Made by a program: the position numbers and the translations under genes
Assembly: GCF_007858475.1 (NCBI RefSeq)
Contig: NZ_VIGX01000010.1
Coordinates: 1-64,000 of the forward strand
DNA length: 64,000 nt
From: Tsukamurella conjunctivitidis
Lineage (GTDB): Bacteria > Actinomycetota > Actinomycetes > Mycobacteriales > Mycobacteriaceae
Direction of reading: 5' to 3'
Part shown: one piece after another, positions 25,542 to 34,225 of the stretch
Layout: every line of letters starts with the position of its first letter
How positions within the stretch are numbered: position 1 is the stretch's first letter
Notes under the pieces: model-generated
The model's input: the letters and a program-made list of their open reading frames with translations, nothing else
Databases searched by the model: none
Told to the model about the DNA's origin: nothing

Positions 25542-26359
25542 GAGGCCGAGCCCAGGTGGGTCGCCGCCAGGCCGGCGACGTCGAAATCGCTTTCGCGCCT
25601 GTCGGTCTCGCCGTCCTCGTCGAACCACGCGGCGGACAGGCCCGCGAAGGCGAGCACCCACCGAAGCAGGCGCTCGCGCGGCAGCCCGGACTCCGCGACG
25701 ATCACGTCGAGCTGCCGGGCGAACCGTGCGGGATCCGCCGCCGTCGGCAGGTCCGGGTTGGTGAGCAGGTTGGCGTAGTCGTAGCCGCGATCCCCGACGA
25801 CGCACTTCGGATCGATCGCGAGCCAGCCCCGCTCGCCGAAGTCGAGGACGTTGTCGTGGTGCACGTCGCCGTGCAGCACCACCTCGTCGCGCGGATCGGC
25901 GAGCAGGGACTCGGCGGCCTCCCACGACCTGCGGTACCGCGGGTCTGCGTCGCGCACCTGCGCGAGCGAACCGAACCAATCCCGCAGCGGAACGAGCACG
26001 GTCGCGGGAGCGCCGGGACGCGACCGGTGCAGGTGTTCGACGGTGCCGCACAGGATCCGGGTCGCCTCGTCGTCGCGCCCGCCGAGCGCCATGTTCATCA
26101 GATCGCCGGTGCCGGTCGCTCGCTCCATGAGCACGGTGTCGCCCTCGTGCGCGAAGACCTCGGCGGCACCGTCGCCGCCCCACCACCGCAGGACGGCTGC
26201 CCCGGCCCGCTCCTCGGCGGTGTTCGCGCGCTTGAGCATCGCGGCCCTGCCATCGAGGCGGACCGGCAGCAGATCGCTGCCGGGCGTGGCGAAGGGCGCA
26301 CCGTCGGGGGAGAGGCTCCAGCGATCGAGTACGCCGCGCCAGGAATCGAGGGGATCCAC
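25538..26359 (-). CDS. Aminoglycoside/hydroxyurea phosphotransferase-like kinase
   Basis: The 273-residue protein matches the APH(6)/hydroxyurea kinase family (PF04655). It has the catalytic loop VVLHGDVHHDNVL (about 175-187) and the metal-binding WLAIDPKCVVGDRGYDYANL. Such enzymes phosphorylate streptomycin or related small molecules, though many chromosomal copies have no known antibiotic substrate. The start is set at a GTG (26359); an earlier ATG would overlap the promoter of the divergent gene. It is coupled by overlap to the epoxide-hydrolase-like gene. Confidence 0.82.
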   Translation of the reverse strand: MDPLDSWRGVLDRWSLSPDGAPFATPGSDLLPVRLDGRAAMLKRANTAEERAGAAVLRWWGGDGAAEVFAHEGDTVLMERATGTGDLMNMALGGRDDEATRILCGTVEHLHRSRPGAPATVLVPLRDWFGSLAQVRDADPRYRRSWEAAESLLADPRDEVVLHGDVHHDNVLDFGERGWLAIDPKCVVGDRGYDYANLLTNPDLPTAADPARFARQLDVIVAESGLPRERLLRWVLAFAGLSAAWFDEDGETDRRESDFDVAGLAATHLGSAS

Positions 26360-26393
26360 GGCTCCCGACCCTAGCCGGGCGCATGATGGTCGG

Positions 26394-26876
26394 ATGAGCG
26401 ACAGGGACGAGACGTCGGTGGCGATGGCGCGGGTACGGGCGCATGATGAAGCCGTGAGCGACTTCAATCAGGGCATCATCGACGAGTTCCGCGCGAACAA
26501 CGGCACCGTGACGGCGATGGGCTTCGGCCGCGCGCTGGCCCTCGTGCACAGCGTGGGCGCCAAGTCCGGCGAGCCGCGGGTCAACCCGCTCGCCGCGATC
26601 CGCGACGACGAGGGCTGGCTCCTGCCCGCCTCCGCGGGCGGCGCGCCCAAGAACCCGGCCTGGTACCACAACCTCAAGGCGCACCCGGAGATCGAGATCG
26701 AGTACCCGGATGAGAACGGCGGCATCTCCACGGCGCAGGTCACCGCGACCGAACTGACCGGTGCCGCGCGCGACGAGGCGTGGGCCCGGTTCAAGGCCCG
26801 CTCGTCCGGCTTCGCGGAGTACGAGGAGAAGGCACAGGGCCGGGTGATCCCGGTCTTCCGATTGACCCCCCGCTGA
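26394..26876 (+). CDS. F420-dependent nitroreductase/quinone reductase family protein
   Basis: The 160-residue protein belongs to the deazaflavin-dependent DUF385/Ddn family: ALALVHSVGAKSGEPRVNPL (about 49-68), then NPAWYHNLKAHPEIEIEYPD. These split-barrel proteins use F420H2 to reduce quinones or nitro compounds in mycobacteria. The ATG at 26394 gives a longer N-terminal helix than the minimal family; a GTG 60 bp later is another option. It ends 1 bp before the convergent MFS gene. Confidence 0.88.
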   Translation: MSDRDETSVAMARVRAHDEAVSDFNQGIIDEFRANNGTVTAMGFGRALALVHSVGAKSGEPRVNPLAAIRDDEGWLLPASAGGAPKNPAWYHNLKAHPEIEIEYPDENGGISTAQVTATELTGAARDEAWARFKARSSGFAEYEEKAQGRVIPVFRLTPR

Positions 26877-26877
26877 C

Positions 26878-28356
26878 TCAGACGCTCACCGGCTCCGGGG
26901 CCGGACGCCGGTCGCGCATCACGACGAACGCGGCGATCGCGGTGGCGACCAGCAGGACGCTGGACACGCCGACGGTCGTGGTGACCGCGTCGACCCAGGC
27001 GGACCGGGCGGATTCGGCGAGCGCGGGCGCATCGGGGCCGGTCAGCTCATCGACGCGGGCGAGAGTGTCGCCCAGCGTGCGCGACATCCCGTCGTGGCGG
27101 GTGAAGACGGCCGTGGCGACCGAGCCGAGTACGGCGAGTCCGAGGGCGGTGCCCAGCTCGAAGCTCATCTCGGACATCGCCGAGGCCTGGCCCGCCCGCT
27201 CCGGCGGCGCCGCGTCGAGCGCGACCGCGGAGACGAATGTGAACAGCGTGCCGTAGCCGACGCCCGCGACTACGGTGCCCAACACGTACAGCCACGACGG
27301 GCCGTCCGTGCCGAGCCCGACGAGCAGCAGCTGTCCGGCGGCGGCGAACAGCAGCGCCGTCACGAAGGTCGCGCGCCGGCCCAGGTACTGCTCGATCCAC
27401 GGCGCCCGCATCGAGAAGTAGGCGACGACGGCCGCCGCGGGCAGGCCGAGCAGCGCGGCGGCGAGCACGTCGAAGCCCACGACCGACTGCAGGTAGATGC
27501 CTGTGAGGTAGGACATCGAGCCCAGCGTGGACATCGCGAGGATCGTGCCGGCGATCGCCATGGCGAAGACGCGGTTGCGGAACAGGTCGAACGGGATCAG
27601 CGGGTACGGCGTGCGGCGCTGCTGCGCGATGAAAGCCACGAGCATCACCGCACCCGCGGCGCCGATCGCGACCGTGGAACCGTGCACGCCGTGGCCCGCG
27701 GCCGACTTGACGGCGTAGACCAGTGGGAAGATCGCCGCCATCGACAGAGCGACGCCGACCAGATCGAAGCGCGCGCTGGAGCTGTTCCGGAAGTCCGGGA
27801 TGAGGAGCGGCCCGGCCACCAGGAAGGCCAGGAAGACCGGCGCGTTGATGAGGAACACCGAACCCCACCAGAAGTGGTGCAGGAGAACGCCGCCGATGAC
27901 GGGGCCGACGGCCATGCCGAAGGAGAAGGCGGCGGTCCAGATACCGATGGCGACCCCACGGGCCTTCGGATCGCGGAAGATGTTCGCGATCAGCGCGAGG
28001 CTCGCGGGCAGCAGGGTGGCGCCGCCGACGCCCATGAGAGCGCGTGCAGCGATCAGCAGGTCGGGCGACGGTGCGAACGCCGCGATCACGGACGCGATGC
28101 CGAACAGTCCCGCACCCCAGGTCATGAGGCGGCGCCGGCCCCAGCGGTCACCGAGGTTGCCCATGGTGATGAGGAGGCCGGCCAGCATGAAGGGGTAGAT
28201 GTCCAGGATCCATAGCTGCTGTTCCGGGCTCGGATGCAGCGCGCCGGTCAGGTGCGGCATCGCCAGGTACAGCACCGACGCGTCCATCGAGACCAGGAAC
28301 ACCGGCAGGAGCAGTGCGGCGAGACCGGCCCAGGCACGGCGCGGGGTGGTGGACAC
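26878..28356 (-). CDS. MFS drug-efflux transporter (DHA2 type)
   Basis: The 492-residue protein has fourteen predicted membrane segments and the DHA2 motif set: VFLVSMDASVLYLAMPHL in helix 1, GNLGDRWGRRRLM in loop 2-3, and GPVIGGVLL of motif C. It would export drugs by proton antiport across the plasma membrane. AGGAG lies 6 bases before the GTG start at 28356. It is divergent from a TetR gene, with two palindromic operators between, so TetR control is very likely. Confidence 0.92.
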   Translation of the reverse strand: MSTTPRRAWAGLAALLLPVFLVSMDASVLYLAMPHLTGALHPSPEQQLWILDIYPFMLAGLLITMGNLGDRWGRRRLMTWGAGLFGIASVIAAFAPSPDLLIAARALMGVGGATLLPASLALIANIFRDPKARGVAIGIWTAAFSFGMAVGPVIGGVLLHHFWWGSVFLINAPVFLAFLVAGPLLIPDFRNSSSARFDLVGVALSMAAIFPLVYAVKSAAGHGVHGSTVAIGAAGAVMLVAFIAQQRRTPYPLIPFDLFRNRVFAMAIAGTILAMSTLGSMSYLTGIYLQSVVGFDVLAAALLGLPAAAVVAYFSMRAPWIEQYLGRRATFVTALLFAAAGQLLLVGLGTDGPSWLYVLGTVVAGVGYGTLFTFVSAVALDAAPPERAGQASAMSEMSFELGTALGLAVLGSVATAVFTRHDGMSRTLGDTLARVDELTGPDAPALAESARSAWVDAVTTTVGVSSVLLVATAIAAFVVMRDRRPAPEPVSV

Positions 28357-28386
28357 TTCGAACTCCTCGGGGTGACGACGGCATGC

Positions 28387-28424
28387 GCGTACGGTGTACG
28401 CAGAGGCGGCTGGGTACACTGTAC
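28387..28424. promoter_or_regulatory. Two TetR operators between the MFS pump and tetR
   Basis: Site 1 is GCGTAC-GGT-GTACGC (28387-28401), with perfect 6-bp arms. Site 2 is GTACA-C-TGTAC (28414-28424), with perfect 5-bp arms. Both contain the 11-mer GTACnnTGTAC and both are followed by GCAGA. They lie between the divergent genes and probably cover both promoters. Confidence 0.75.
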
Positions 28425-28463
28425 GCAGAATCGCCGATCACGGTCAACGGAGAAAGGGAGCGG

Positions 28464-29126
28464 GTGTCCGAGACCACGCTGACCCGCGAGGCCATCGTGG
28501 CCGAGGCCGTACGCCTCGCCGACGAGGGAGGCCTCGAGAAGGTCTCCATGCGACGGATCGCCGACGCGCTCGGCGCGGGCGCGATGTCCCTGTACCGGCA
28601 CGTGCCCGACAAGGACAGCCTCGTGCGCGAGATGGCGGCCACCGTCGGTGCGGAGTACCTGTACCCGGCCGAGCTGATGGGTGACCCGGACTGGCGGACC
28701 CGCGCGCACGCCGCGGCGGAGGCCGACATGCGGCTCTACCTGCATCATCCCTGGGTGCTGCTCGCGCACTCGATGCCGCGCGCCGCGATGGCGCCGTCGG
28801 CGGTCTCCTGCTTCAACTGGCTCGTCGAAGCCTTCACGCACCTCACGGGCACCGTCCCCGAGGCCGCCGAGCTCACCCTGCACGTCTGGAATCACGTCCA
28901 GGGCGCCGGCGTCGGGGCCGTCGGCCGGCTGCTGCTGGCTCCGGGCTCGTCGCTGGAGGGCGCCGGCTTCGTCGCGGACCTCGCCGACAACCCCGTGATC
29001 GAAGAGCTGCCGCTGCTGCAGGAGCTCGTCGCGGTCGACCGTCCCGATCTGTGCGCCGCCATGCCGCTGCTGCACTCCGGCGTCGAAGCCCTCTGCGACG
29101 GATTCGCGCAGCGCTACCGGCGCTGA
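28464..29126 (+). CDS. TetR-family repressor of the MFS pump
   Basis: The 220-residue protein has an N-terminal HTH (LTREAIVAEAVRLADEGG, then MRRIADALGAGAMSLYRHVP) and a TetR_C-type ligand domain. The GTG at 28464 follows an AGAAAGGGAG ribosome-binding region. Position opposite the DHA2 pump and the palindromes at 28387-28424 indicate that it represses both genes and is released by a pump substrate. Confidence 0.9.
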   Translation: MSETTLTREAIVAEAVRLADEGGLEKVSMRRIADALGAGAMSLYRHVPDKDSLVREMAATVGAEYLYPAELMGDPDWRTRAHAAAEADMRLYLHHPWVLLAHSMPRAAMAPSAVSCFNWLVEAFTHLTGTVPEAAELTLHVWNHVQGAGVGAVGRLLLAPGSSLEGAGFVADLADNPVIEELPLLQELVAVDRPDLCAAMPLLHSGVEALCDGFAQRYRR

Positions 29127-29196
29127 ACCGTCGATCGCCGTTCAGTGTCGCGCCACCGCCGATTCAATCCGATGGGCCAGCGTGGCATTCGTGAGC

Positions 29197-30981
29197 ATGG
29201 CGAATCGACGCACCTTCCTCAGGGGAGCCCTGGGCGGCGGTATCGTCGCCGGTATGGGCCTGCTCCCGTCGTCGTTGACCGAGGCGCTGGCCGAGCCCGC
29301 ACCGTCCGGCGGGCTGGGCGGTCTCGAGCACGTGATCTTCCTGATGCAGGAGAACCGCTCGTTCGACCACTACTACGGCAGCCTGCGCGGCGTGCGCGGT
29401 TTCGGTGACCCCGCCGCGATCCGGCTCCGCTCCGGCCACGACGTCTTCTTCCAGCCCACGCGGTCCGGTCTGACGGTGCCGCCCTTCCCGGTCCGCGGCG
29501 CCGCCGACCGGCAGCGGATGGACGCGGAGAACATCGACGCGCTGGACCACACCTGGAAGGGCGGCCACGCGGCGCTCGCGGACGGCTGGCACGACGGCTG
29601 GATCGCCGCCAAGACCGACTCGACGATGGCGTACTACGAGCGCGAGGACATCCCCTTCCACTACGCGCTCGCCGACGCCTTCACGATCTGCGACCACTAC
29701 TACTGCAGCTCGCCGACGTCGACCTCGCCGAACCGGAACTTCTTCTTCTCCGGCACCACGGGCTACGAGCCGCTCACGGGCGAGCGGGCGGTCGAGAACA
29801 CCGCCTACGACCGCGGCCATCCGGGCTACGACTGGCCCTGCATCGGCGAGATCCTGCAGACCGCGGGCGTGCCCTGGCAGGTCTATCAGGAGTGGGACAA
29901 CTTCACGGACAACAACATCGAGTTCTTCCGCCGGTTCAAGACCGTGTCGAAGGCCGTCTTCGGCGACTTCGGCACCGAGATCGACGACTTCTACCAGGGC
30001 CTGCGGCGCCTACCCGCGACGGAGGCTCACCGTCGGTCCGGGGAGGTCGACGCCCGGGCGCGGGCGCTCCCGCAGACCGACCGCGACCTCTTCTTCCGCG
30101 GTCTGCGGCGTACCGCCACAGGCACCCTCACCGACCGGATCACGGCCGACATCGCCGCGGGAACCCTTCCCGCCGTCAGCTACGTCGTCGCGCCGGAGCG
30201 CGAATCGGAGCACCCCAGCGGCTCCTCGCCCCGAGCCTCGGCGAACCTGGTGTACCGGATCCTCGACGCCCTGGGCCGCAACCCGGAGGTGTGGCGGAAG
30301 ACCGCGCTGTTCCTGCTCTACGACGAGAACGACGGTTACTTCGACCACGTTCCACCGCCGCGCCCGCCGCGCGACCACGCCGACGAGTGGGTGGGAGACC
30401 TGCCGCTCGGACTCGGGGACCGCGTCCCGATGACGGTCGTCTCGCCGTGGACCGTCGGCGGCAACGTCGCCTCGGAGACCTTCGATCACACGTCCACGCT
30501 GCGCTTCCTCGAACGCTGGCTGGGCATCGCGGTGCCCGCGATCTCACGCTGGCGGCGCACCGTCTGCGGCGACCTCACCAGCGCTTTCGACTTCCGCGCC
30601 CCACAAGTGCTTCCGACGCAGTCGCGCCCCCGCTCCGTCGGATCGCTCAGCCCGCGGTGGAAGCCGCACGCACCGGCCGTCGGCCGGCGCCCCGCCCAGG
30701 AACCCGGCGACCGGCCGGCGCGGCCCGTGCCCTACGTCCCCGGAGCCTCTGCGGTCCCGGTGGCCGACGGTGTCCGCGTGCGCCTGACCAACGCGGGGAC
30801 GCGGAGCGCGCACTTCATCGTCTTCCCCTACCACGCGCCGGATTCCGTGCCGTTGCACGCGGACGTCCTCGGTGCGGAGGAGGTCGTGGTGCCCGCGCCC
30901 GGAGGGCGCTTCGACCTGCTGGTGCTCGGCCCCGCGGGCGAGCACTGGACGTTCGTCAGCGATCCGTCCGCCGCAGGATGA
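29197..30981 (+). CDS. Tat-exported phospholipase C
   Basis: The 594-residue protein opens with a twin-arginine signal (NRRTFLRG, residues 3-10) and a hydrophobic stretch. The phosphoesterase domain (PF04185) has FLMQENRSFDHYYG near residue 50, THAFTICDHYYCS-like metal ligands near 165, and DENDGYFDHVPPP near residue 380. One DUF756-like C-terminal module follows (about 500-594); larger family members have two. It hydrolyses phospholipids outside the membrane. The last 26 bp overlap the convergent MerR gene. Its products could feed the ethanolamine genes at 14-19 kb. Confidence 0.9.
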   Translation: MANRRTFLRGALGGGIVAGMGLLPSSLTEALAEPAPSGGLGGLEHVIFLMQENRSFDHYYGSLRGVRGFGDPAAIRLRSGHDVFFQPTRSGLTVPPFPVRGAADRQRMDAENIDALDHTWKGGHAALADGWHDGWIAAKTDSTMAYYEREDIPFHYALADAFTICDHYYCSSPTSTSPNRNFFFSGTTGYEPLTGERAVENTAYDRGHPGYDWPCIGEILQTAGVPWQVYQEWDNFTDNNIEFFRRFKTVSKAVFGDFGTEIDDFYQGLRRLPATEAHRRSGEVDARARALPQTDRDLFFRGLRRTATGTLTDRITADIAAGTLPAVSYVVAPERESEHPSGSSPRASANLVYRILDALGRNPEVWRKTALFLLYDENDGYFDHVPPPRPPRDHADEWVGDLPLGLGDRVPMTVVSPWTVGGNVASETFDHTSTLRFLERWLGIAVPAISRWRRTVCGDLTSAFDFRAPQVLPTQSRPRSVGSLSPRWKPHAPAVGRRPAQEPGDRPARPVPYVPGASAVPVADGVRVRLTNAGTRSAHFIVFPYHAPDSVPLHADVLGAEEVVVPAPGGRFDLLVLGPAGEHWTFVSDPSAAG

Positions 30982-31942
30982 AGCCCGCGGTCCCGGCGAT
31001 ACGGGGATCGGGGTCGCGGGCGAGTACACGCAGCGCCGCCTCGGCCCCGGCAGTGGGGACCTCCGCGAGCGCCTGCACCACGCGCTGTCGTACCGCGTAG
31101 TCGTCGGTGCCCGCGGCCATCGCCGCCAGCTCGGCGCTGATCGTCTCGGGTGCGGGCGCCGCGACGGCGATCACTCCGAGCGCCTCCGCCGCGTCGACGT
31201 CCTTCTGCCCGGTGCGCACCATCGTGAGCAGCTCCGGCGCGGCGGCCGGGTCGCCACGCCGCCCGAGGGCCACGGCCGCGAGCAGTCGCACCGCACCGTC
31301 CTCGTGAACGAGCGCCGTCCGCAACGCGTGGTCCTGGCCGGGAATCTCCGCGAGCGCCTCGACCGCGCGGTGCCGGACCTGGGGGGCGGGGGAGTCGAGC
31401 GCGGCGACGAGTGAGGTGAGGTCCGCCCCGTCGGCGCGCGCGAGCGCCCAGCGCAGCGCCCCGGCGACGTTCGTGCTCTCCTCGTTCAGGAGCGCCCCTG
31501 CCAGCGCGTCGGCGGGAGCGCCGGCCCCCGCCGTCAGAGCCGCGCGCTGCCGGGCGCCGGGGGAGCCGGTGTCGAGCTCGGAGAGCAGCGCGACGACGGC
31601 GAGCACCTGTTCCCAGTCCGACGGACCCGTTCCGGCGACGTGCTGCAGCCGTTCCAGGAGCTCCGATTCGAGGCGGATGCGCTCGCGGCTCCGCTCGATC
31701 ATGTCCGCGACGAGCCGGTCCGGCGCGAACGAGGGATCATCGAGTGCGCGCCCGATCTCCTTGAGCGACAGTCCTAGTGAGCGGAGACTCTCGATGTGGA
31801 AGATGCGGCGGATGTCGCCCTCGGAGTACTCCCGGTACCCCGACGACGACCGCTCCGAGGGGTGGACGAGGCCCAGTGCCTCGTAGTGCCGCAGCATGCG
31901 CGCGCTCACGCCCGAACGGCGCGCCACCTCGCCGATCCGCAT
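30956..31942 (-). CDS. MerR-family regulator with HEAT-repeat C-terminus
   Basis: The 328-residue protein has a normal MerR N-terminus: MRIGEVARRSGVSARMLRHY, then SGYREYSEGDIRRIFHIESL and a dimerisation helix to about residue 120. The remaining 200 residues are HEAT-like helical repeats (for example APQVRHRAVEALAEIPG and DDYAVRQRVVQALAEVPTAG). In place of a metal or drug pocket it may sense a protein partner. It follows a HEAT-repeat protein gene by 16 bp on the same strand. Confidence 0.85.
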   Translation of the reverse strand: MRIGEVARRSGVSARMLRHYEALGLVHPSERSSSGYREYSEGDIRRIFHIESLRSLGLSLKEIGRALDDPSFAPDRLVADMIERSRERIRLESELLERLQHVAGTGPSDWEQVLAVVALLSELDTGSPGARQRAALTAGAGAPADALAGALLNEESTNVAGALRWALARADGADLTSLVAALDSPAPQVRHRAVEALAEIPGQDHALRTALVHEDGAVRLLAAVALGRRGDPAAAPELLTMVRTGQKDVDAAEALGVIAVAAPAPETISAELAAMAAGTDDYAVRQRVVQALAEVPTAGAEAALRVLARDPDPRIAGTAGFILRRTDR

Positions 31943-31958
31943 ACCCACCGCTCTCCGT

Positions 31959-32591
31959 TCACTCCGTGCGGCCGAGCGCCGCCACCCGCTGCGCCTCGTG
32001 GATCGCGCTCGCGAATCCGGCATCGGGATCGTCCAGAAGCCGCAGGGTCTCCGCGATGTGCCAGCGGACGTCGTCGGTCGTCGCGGGCGCGGTGTGCAGC
32101 GCCTGCACGCCCTCCTCGCCGAGGCCGAGGATCGCGCGACTGAGGCTGCGCCGGGCCTCGGCATCGCCTCGCCCCAGCCTGCCGACCAGGGCCGCGGCGG
32201 CGGACCGTCGGGCGGCCGAGTCCGGGGCGAGGGCCACGGCCGTACGCCAGGCGGCCTTCGCGACCTCGGCGTCGTCGTCCGCGGCGAGAGCGAGCACCTC
32301 GCCGAACGCCGCCGCGGCCTCGGCACCGCCGACCTTCGACAGGGAGTGCAGCGACTGGCTGCGGGCCTGCGGGACGGCGGACGTCAGCTCGGCGCGCAGC
32401 AACGGCACCGTCGTCGCCGCGGGCAGCCGGGTCAGAGCCCAGGTCAGCATGTCGCGGACGAAGAAGTCGGGCTCGACCGCGCACCGGGCGACGAGCTCCG
32501 CGGCGTCGACGGTACCGGGGTTCGTCCCCGCGTCGAGCGCCGCGCGCAGCCGGATCGAGGCGTTCTGATGATCGAGCAGGGTCCGGGCCAT
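31959..32591 (-). CDS. HEAT-repeat protein
   Basis: The 210-residue protein consists of HEAT-type helical pairs (FVRDMLTWALTRLPAATTV, VPQARSQSLHSLSKVGG, AEVAKAAWRTAVALAPD, DVRWHIAETLRLLDDPDAG). It has no catalytic motif, signal or membrane segment. The ATG at 32591 has GGAGG 8 bases upstream and is preferred to the GTG three codons earlier. It precedes the MerR-HEAT regulator in one operon, so the two repeat proteins may interact. Confidence 0.82.
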   Translation of the reverse strand: MARTLLDHQNASIRLRAALDAGTNPGTVDAAELVARCAVEPDFFVRDMLTWALTRLPAATTVPLLRAELTSAVPQARSQSLHSLSKVGGAEAAAAFGEVLALAADDDAEVAKAAWRTAVALAPDSAARRSAAAALVGRLGRGDAEARRSLSRAILGLGEEGVQALHTAPATTDDVRWHIAETLRLLDDPDAGFASAIHEAQRVAALGRTE

Positions 32592-32673
32592 GGTGGCCAC
32601 CTCCGTTCCTTCGTCGGTGGCACCATGGAAGACCCTGTCACGATGTCAAGGTCAAGAGTCGCTGGTCAGCGAC

Positions 32674-32859
32674 TCACTCCTTGTCGGTGTCGACCACCTT
32701 GGCGCCCTCGGCGGCACGCTGCACGGCGGCGGCACCGTCGTGGGCGCCCTTGCGGGTGGCGTAGGCCTGGCCCGAGGCCACGACCTCTCCGTTGCCGGCC
32801 TTGAGCCGGAACCGGAACTTGCCGGCGTTGTCCTCGTACACCTCGAACTTGCCTGCCAT
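32674..32859 (-). CDS. YegP-like DUF1508 protein
   Basis: The 61-residue protein is a single DUF1508 module: KFEVYEDNAGKFRFRLKAGN, then GEVVASGQAYATRKGAHDGA. The E. coli member YegP has two such modules. It is a small beta-alpha fold of unknown role, common in stress-exposed bacteria. The ATG at 32859 has a purine-rich ribosome-binding site upstream. Confidence 0.88.
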   Translation of the reverse strand: MAGKFEVYEDNAGKFRFRLKAGNGEVVASGQAYATRKGAHDGAAAVQRAAEGAKVVDTDKE

Positions 32860-33062
32860 GTGGAGCACCTTTCTCGTGGTGATCCCCGTCGTCGGGGCCG
32901 GATGCAGCGTATGACGCCGCCCACGGGAATGTGAGGTGAAGCGATCGACACGCCGAGAGTCGATCGCCGCGATCTGAACGCCATCAGCCGGCGCTCAGCC
33001 GTTCCCAAGCCGCGTGGCTATCGTGGGTGCGACGGCAACGAACGACAGGGGTGGCAGCGCAG

Positions 33063-34223
33063 ATGGGGATCATGGACCGGGTCCGAGGCGAGCTCGTCGA
33101 CATCATCGAGTGGTTGGAGGACAACCGCTCGACCATGGCGTGGCGGTTCCCGCGCTACAACAACGAGATCAAGAACGGCGCGCAGCTGATCGTGCGCGAA
33201 GGGCAAGAGGCGCTGTTCGTCTACCGCGGCCAACTCGCCGATCGCTACGGGCCGGGGAACTACCAGCTGGTCTCGGAGAACATGCCGATCATGTCGACGC
33301 TGCAGGGCTGGCCGCACGGCTTCAAGAGTCCGTTCCGCAGCGAGGTCTACTTCGTCAACACCCGCCCCATCACCGACCTGCGTTGGGGCACGGCGAATCC
33401 GATCACCATCCGGGACCAGGATTTCGGCATGGTGCAGGTGCGCGCTAACGGACTCTGCGTCGTGCGGGTGGTCGACTCGCCGACCTTCCTGCGTCAGGTG
33501 ATCGGCACCGACTCCAACGTCGACTCCGACGAGATCGCCGAGCTACTGCGCCGCACCATCACCACGGCGTTCTCCGAGATGCTCATCGAGACCGGCGTGG
33601 GCGCGATCGACCTGCAGGCCCGGCAGCGGGAGCTCGCCGCGAAGCTGCAGGAGTACGTGCAGTCGAAGGTCAATCAGCAGTACGGGCTCGCCTGCGAGGC
33701 GATCGAGCTGAACATCTCACTGCCGGACGAGATCACGCAGGCGATGACCCGCGGTGTCGCGCGCGGCGTGGAGGAGAAGGGCTACTACGGGAACGTCGGC
33801 GACATGAACCGCTTCCAGCAGGGCCGCGCCGCCGACGCGATGCTCGGCGCCGCGACCAACGAGGGCGGCGGCGGTGCGGGGGACTTCCTCGGCGCCGGGA
33901 TGGGCATGGCGATGGGCCAGCAGTTCGCTCAGAACTTCCAGTCGCAGCAGGGCCAGGGCGGGGCCGCGCAGGGCGTCCCGCCGCGGACACCGGGCGGGCC
34001 GCAGCAGGGACCGCCGCCGTTGCCCAACGCGCAGGTCTTCCACGTGGAGCAGAACGGGCAGTCCGCGGGGCCGTTCCCGATCGAGCAGCTGCGCGGCATG
34101 AACCTCACTCCGCAGACTCTGGTGTGGTCGCCCGCGATGTCCGAGTGGACTCCAGCGGGACAGGTGCCCGCGTTGGCGCCGCTCTTCGGGCAGACCCCGC
34201 CGCCGCTTCCGCCCCGGTCGTAG
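33063..34223 (+). CDS. SPFH-domain protein with C-terminal GYF_2 domain
   Basis: The 386-residue protein has an SPFH/band-7-like domain (about residues 20-230; QALFVYRGQLADRYGPGNYQ-like core with a helical arm ending in VNQQYGLACEAIELNIS). A glycine/glutamine-rich linker follows, then a GYF_2 domain (about 325-375; VFHVEQNGQSAGPFPIEQLR and TLVWSPAMSEWTPAGQV). It belongs to the group annotated as virion core protein-like, which includes B. subtilis YdjI. The start is the ATG at 33063. It is the first gene of a three-gene operon with 2-bp spacing. Confidence 0.86.
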   Translation: MGIMDRVRGELVDIIEWLEDNRSTMAWRFPRYNNEIKNGAQLIVREGQEALFVYRGQLADRYGPGNYQLVSENMPIMSTLQGWPHGFKSPFRSEVYFVNTRPITDLRWGTANPITIRDQDFGMVQVRANGLCVVRVVDSPTFLRQVIGTDSNVDSDEIAELLRRTITTAFSEMLIETGVGAIDLQARQRELAAKLQEYVQSKVNQQYGLACEAIELNISLPDEITQAMTRGVARGVEEKGYYGNVGDMNRFQQGRAADAMLGAATNEGGGGAGDFLGAGMGMAMGQQFAQNFQSQQGQGGAAQGVPPRTPGGPQQGPPPLPNAQVFHVEQNGQSAGPFPIEQLRGMNLTPQTLVWSPAMSEWTPAGQVPALAPLFGQTPPPLPPRS

Positions 34224-34225
34224 CG

